From an uncultured Bacteroidales bacterium (GTDB lineage Bacteria > Bacteroidota > Bacteroidia > Bacteroidales > Paludibacteraceae): a stretch of DNA of 8,431 bases. Both the position numbers and the translations under genes were made by a program. The DNA lies in contig ONXE01000081.1 of NCBI GenBank assembly GCA_900321775.1, positions 1 to 8,431 of the forward strand, written 5' to 3'. The notes under the pieces are model-generated. The model ran no database searches. It saw only the letters and a program-made list of their open reading frames with translations, and was not told where the DNA came from. This document shows positions 7,646 to 8,431 of this stretch, one piece after another; the stretch's first letter is position 1, and every line of letters begins with the position of its first letter.

Positions 7646-7827
7646 TGTGTCTTGTTGCGCGGAGCACGAGCTATGCCCGCTTGCTCCTTTACCGCAGTCT
7701 GCTGCTCCATGCTCAAACTGTTCCACCATACCGTACAATTCGGGTAGGGCTGCTTAGACACATTCTCTTTGTCTGTGATGCGAAGGCTTGTCCACCATTT
7801 CGCAAGTTCAATTTGTTGGTTTGTCAT
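7633..7827 (-). CDS. Small protein with duplicated WWxSL motif, upstream of rnpB (function unknown)
   Basis: 64 residues, ATG at 7827 to TAA at 7633. I do not recognise a family. Two copies of a WWxSL(x7)V pattern are visible, 23 residues apart: WWTSLRITDKENV at 11-23 and WWNSLSMEQQTAV at 34-46. A basic tail follows (ARAPRNKTHGF). No signal peptide or membrane segment is seen, so it is probably cytoplasmic. Support for a real gene: a consensus promoter (7883-7852) lies 25 bases upstream of the ATG with the expected AT-rich leader, the ATG is the first possible start, and the internal repeat suggests selection at protein level. The stop is 13 bases before the 5' end of rnpB, so both are likely on one transcript. 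Alternatively this could be just the long leader of rnpB carrying a chance frame. Confidence 0.6.
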   Translation of the reverse strand: MTNQQIELAKWWTSLRITDKENVSKQPYPNCTVWWNSLSMEQQTAVKEQAGIARAPRNKTHGFT

Positions 7828-7851
7828 GATTCTATTTATAAGTTAAGGCTG

Positions 7852-7883
7852 CAAAGGTACTGCTTTTTTTTTATTTCTGCAAA
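7852..7883 (-). promoter_or_regulatory. Bacteroidota-type promoter for the small ORF and rnpB
   Basis: On the minus strand a TTTG box (7883-7880), a 20-bp spacer and TACCTTTG (7859-7852) match the -33/-7 consensus exactly. Transcription should start around 7845, giving a leader of about 18 bases before the ATG at 7827. The spacer holds a run of nine As. It is the only strong promoter match found upstream of rnpB. Confidence 0.82.
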
Positions 7884-7960
7884 TTTCAGAGCTGAAAAAC
7901 GCACAAAAATGCACTTTTTTGTCAAAAAACGCGCTTTTTCTGCAAAAAATCCTCAAAAAG

Positions 7961-7992
7961 TTTGGTCAATTCAAAAAAAAGCAGTACCTTTG
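7961..7992 (+). promoter_or_regulatory. Bacteroidota-type promoter for tRNA-His
   Basis: TTTG at 7961-7964, a 20-bp spacer and TACCTTTG at 7985-7992 match the consensus exactly. Transcription should start near 7999, leaving a leader of about 58 bases to be removed from the tRNA 5' end, in principle by the RNase P whose RNA is encoded divergently next door. Confidence 0.82.
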
Positions 7993-8022
7993 CACCCGCT
8001 TTTGCGAAAGGATCACAATTTA

Positions 8023-8052
8023 TCCAATTGTAAATCGTCCAATCGTAAATGT
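8023..8052 (+). repeat. Two-copy 15-bp tandem repeat in the pre-tRNA leader
   Basis: TCCAATTGTAAATCG (8023-8037) is followed directly by TCCAATCGTAAATGT (8038-8052); twelve of fifteen positions agree. It ends five bases before the tRNA. It could be a slippage duplication with no role. Confidence 0.6.
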
Positions 8053-8057
8053 TTATG

Positions 8058-8130
8058 GTGGTCTTAGCTCAGTTGGTAGAGCATCGGATTGTGGTTCCGA
8101 GTGTCGTGGGTTCGAGCCCCACATTCCACC
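8058..8130 (+). tRNA. tRNA-His (anticodon GUG)
   Basis: The cloverleaf reads cleanly: D arm GCTC/GAGC (8067-8082), anticodon stem TCGGA/TCCGA with GTG at 8091-8093, and T arm GTGGG/CCCAC around TTCGAGC (8106-8122). A G at 8057 sits at position -1 opposite discriminator C73 at 8130, the identity pair that histidyl-tRNA synthetase reads. The CCA tail is not encoded (the next bases are CGT). The acceptor stem GTGGTCT against ATTCCAC has two mismatches, T5-T68 and C6-T67, which is unusual. Own promoter upstream and terminator right after; no other tRNA in the unit. Confidence 0.93.
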
Positions 8131-8134
8131 CGTG

Positions 8135-8162
8135 AGACATCCTTCGGGATGTCTTTTTTTTT
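8135..8162 (+). terminator. Rho-independent terminator after tRNA-His
   Basis: An 8-bp perfect stem, AGACATCC (8135-8142) with GGATGTCT (8147-8154), closes on a stable TTCG tetraloop and is followed by nine Ts (8154-8162). On the minus strand no T-run follows, so it acts only for plus-strand transcription. Confidence 0.92.
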
Positions 8163-8431
8163 GTATAGTGGCTCGTACCTTGCGGTACTCTTTATCGGAG
8201 GGTTACGTACACTTGGAGATCTGCCCGAAAACGGGCTGACCCAAAGCCCGGCCGTGGAGTTGCAGCCACCGGCAGGTAGAGTGCAGGGCGCAGCTGCTTG
8301 GTCAGGGCGAACAAACGTGACAGAAAAATGGGAGACCGTAGGTAGGTATAAAAGAAAACTGCCGGCTCGTTATGAGTCAGCAGTCTTACACAATCCGTAC
8401 TTGGGTTGCAAGCACAATGTAAAGGAAGTGC
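8163..8431. other. Unidentified GC-rich, hairpin-rich segment at the right edge
   Basis: No gene was recognised in these 269 bases. Several short hairpins are visible: GTACC/GGTAC (8175-8188), GCCCG/CGGGC with an AAAA loop (8223-8236), GCCGTGG/CCACCGGC with one bulge (8251-8273), and ACTGC..GCTC/GAGT..GCAGT (8358-8384). Two frames run open to the window edge: minus 8431 to a stop at 8192 (79 codons) and plus 8240 to 8431 (64 codons). Neither contains a Met codon, and the plus frame uses AGA, AGG, CGA and TTA codons unlike the neighbours. I lean towards a structured RNA or a leader region, but a partial minus-strand CDS entering from the right is possible. Confidence 0.4.

Larger units (their letters stand above)
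7850..7994. repeat. Inverted repeat made by two mirror-image promoters
   Basis: Bases 7973-7994, eight As followed by GCAGTACCTTTGCA, recur in reverse complement at 7850-7871: 22 identical bases, with a 101-bp AT-rich spacer between the arms. The arms cover the -7 boxes and A-tracts of the divergent rnpB and tRNA-His promoters. The inner -33 TTTG boxes also sit at equal distances. The spacer holds no credible gene; it is rich in A and T runs. Confidence 0.85.

Noticed and set aside
7408..7738. Minus-strand frames across rnpB
   Set aside because: They overlap the RNase P RNA motifs and helices, which explain the sequence.
8175..8188. GTACC/GGTAC hairpin near TACCTTGC as a further promoter or terminator
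   Set aside because: TACCTTGC lacks the TTTG core of the -7 box and no T-run follows the hairpin.
7645..8239. Two plus-strand frames covering the twin promoters and tRNA-His
   Set aside because: They run through promoters, the tRNA and its terminator; the translations are low-complexity Lys/Phe/Ser-rich and chance-like.

Overview
The window looks like a chromosomal segment from a member of the Bacteroidales (phylum Bacteroidota). The evidence is three promoters of the Bacteroidota type (TTTG, then a 20-bp spacer, then TAnnTTTG), AT-rich start regions without Shine-Dalgarno motifs, a SusA-like periplasmic neopullulanase, and the gene order coaX - outer-membrane barrel - TPR protein - lptC, which I recall from Bacteroides-type genomes. 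Species cannot be fixed from this sequence.

Left half, plus strand: the 3' part of coaX (type III pantothenate kinase, cut by the window edge). It is followed by a promoter at 606-637 and a three-gene unit: an exported outer-membrane beta-barrel protein, an exported TPR-like protein, and the LPS-export lipoprotein LptC. A strong hairpin plus T-run terminator at 3969-3999 ends the unit. At least the barrel and lptC are envelope proteins; LptC belongs to the bridge that moves lipopolysaccharide to the outer membrane.

Right-centre, minus strand: a divergent promoter at 7883-7852 reads leftward into a small 64-codon ORF with a duplicated WWxSL motif. Next come the RNase P RNA gene rnpB, a YihY/BrkB-family six-helix membrane protein, and a SusA-like GH13 neopullulanase/cyclomaltodextrinase with an intact catalytic triad. 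No promoter or terminator of the expected type is visible between these four, so they may form one long unit in which rnpB must be cut out by processing. The enzyme gene converges on the lptC terminator.

Right end, plus strand: the twin of that promoter (7961-7992) drives tRNA-His(GUG), which ends at a textbook UUCG-loop terminator. The last 269 bases hold several GC-rich hairpins and two long Met-free open frames on opposite strands. I could not identify them; a structured RNA is my preferred guess.

Most of the window is ordinary core genome. The points most worth a second look are the 64-codon ORF in front of rnpB, an apparent in-frame internal deletion in coaX, the unexplained right edge, the mirror-image promoter pair, and two acceptor-stem mismatches in tRNA-His.
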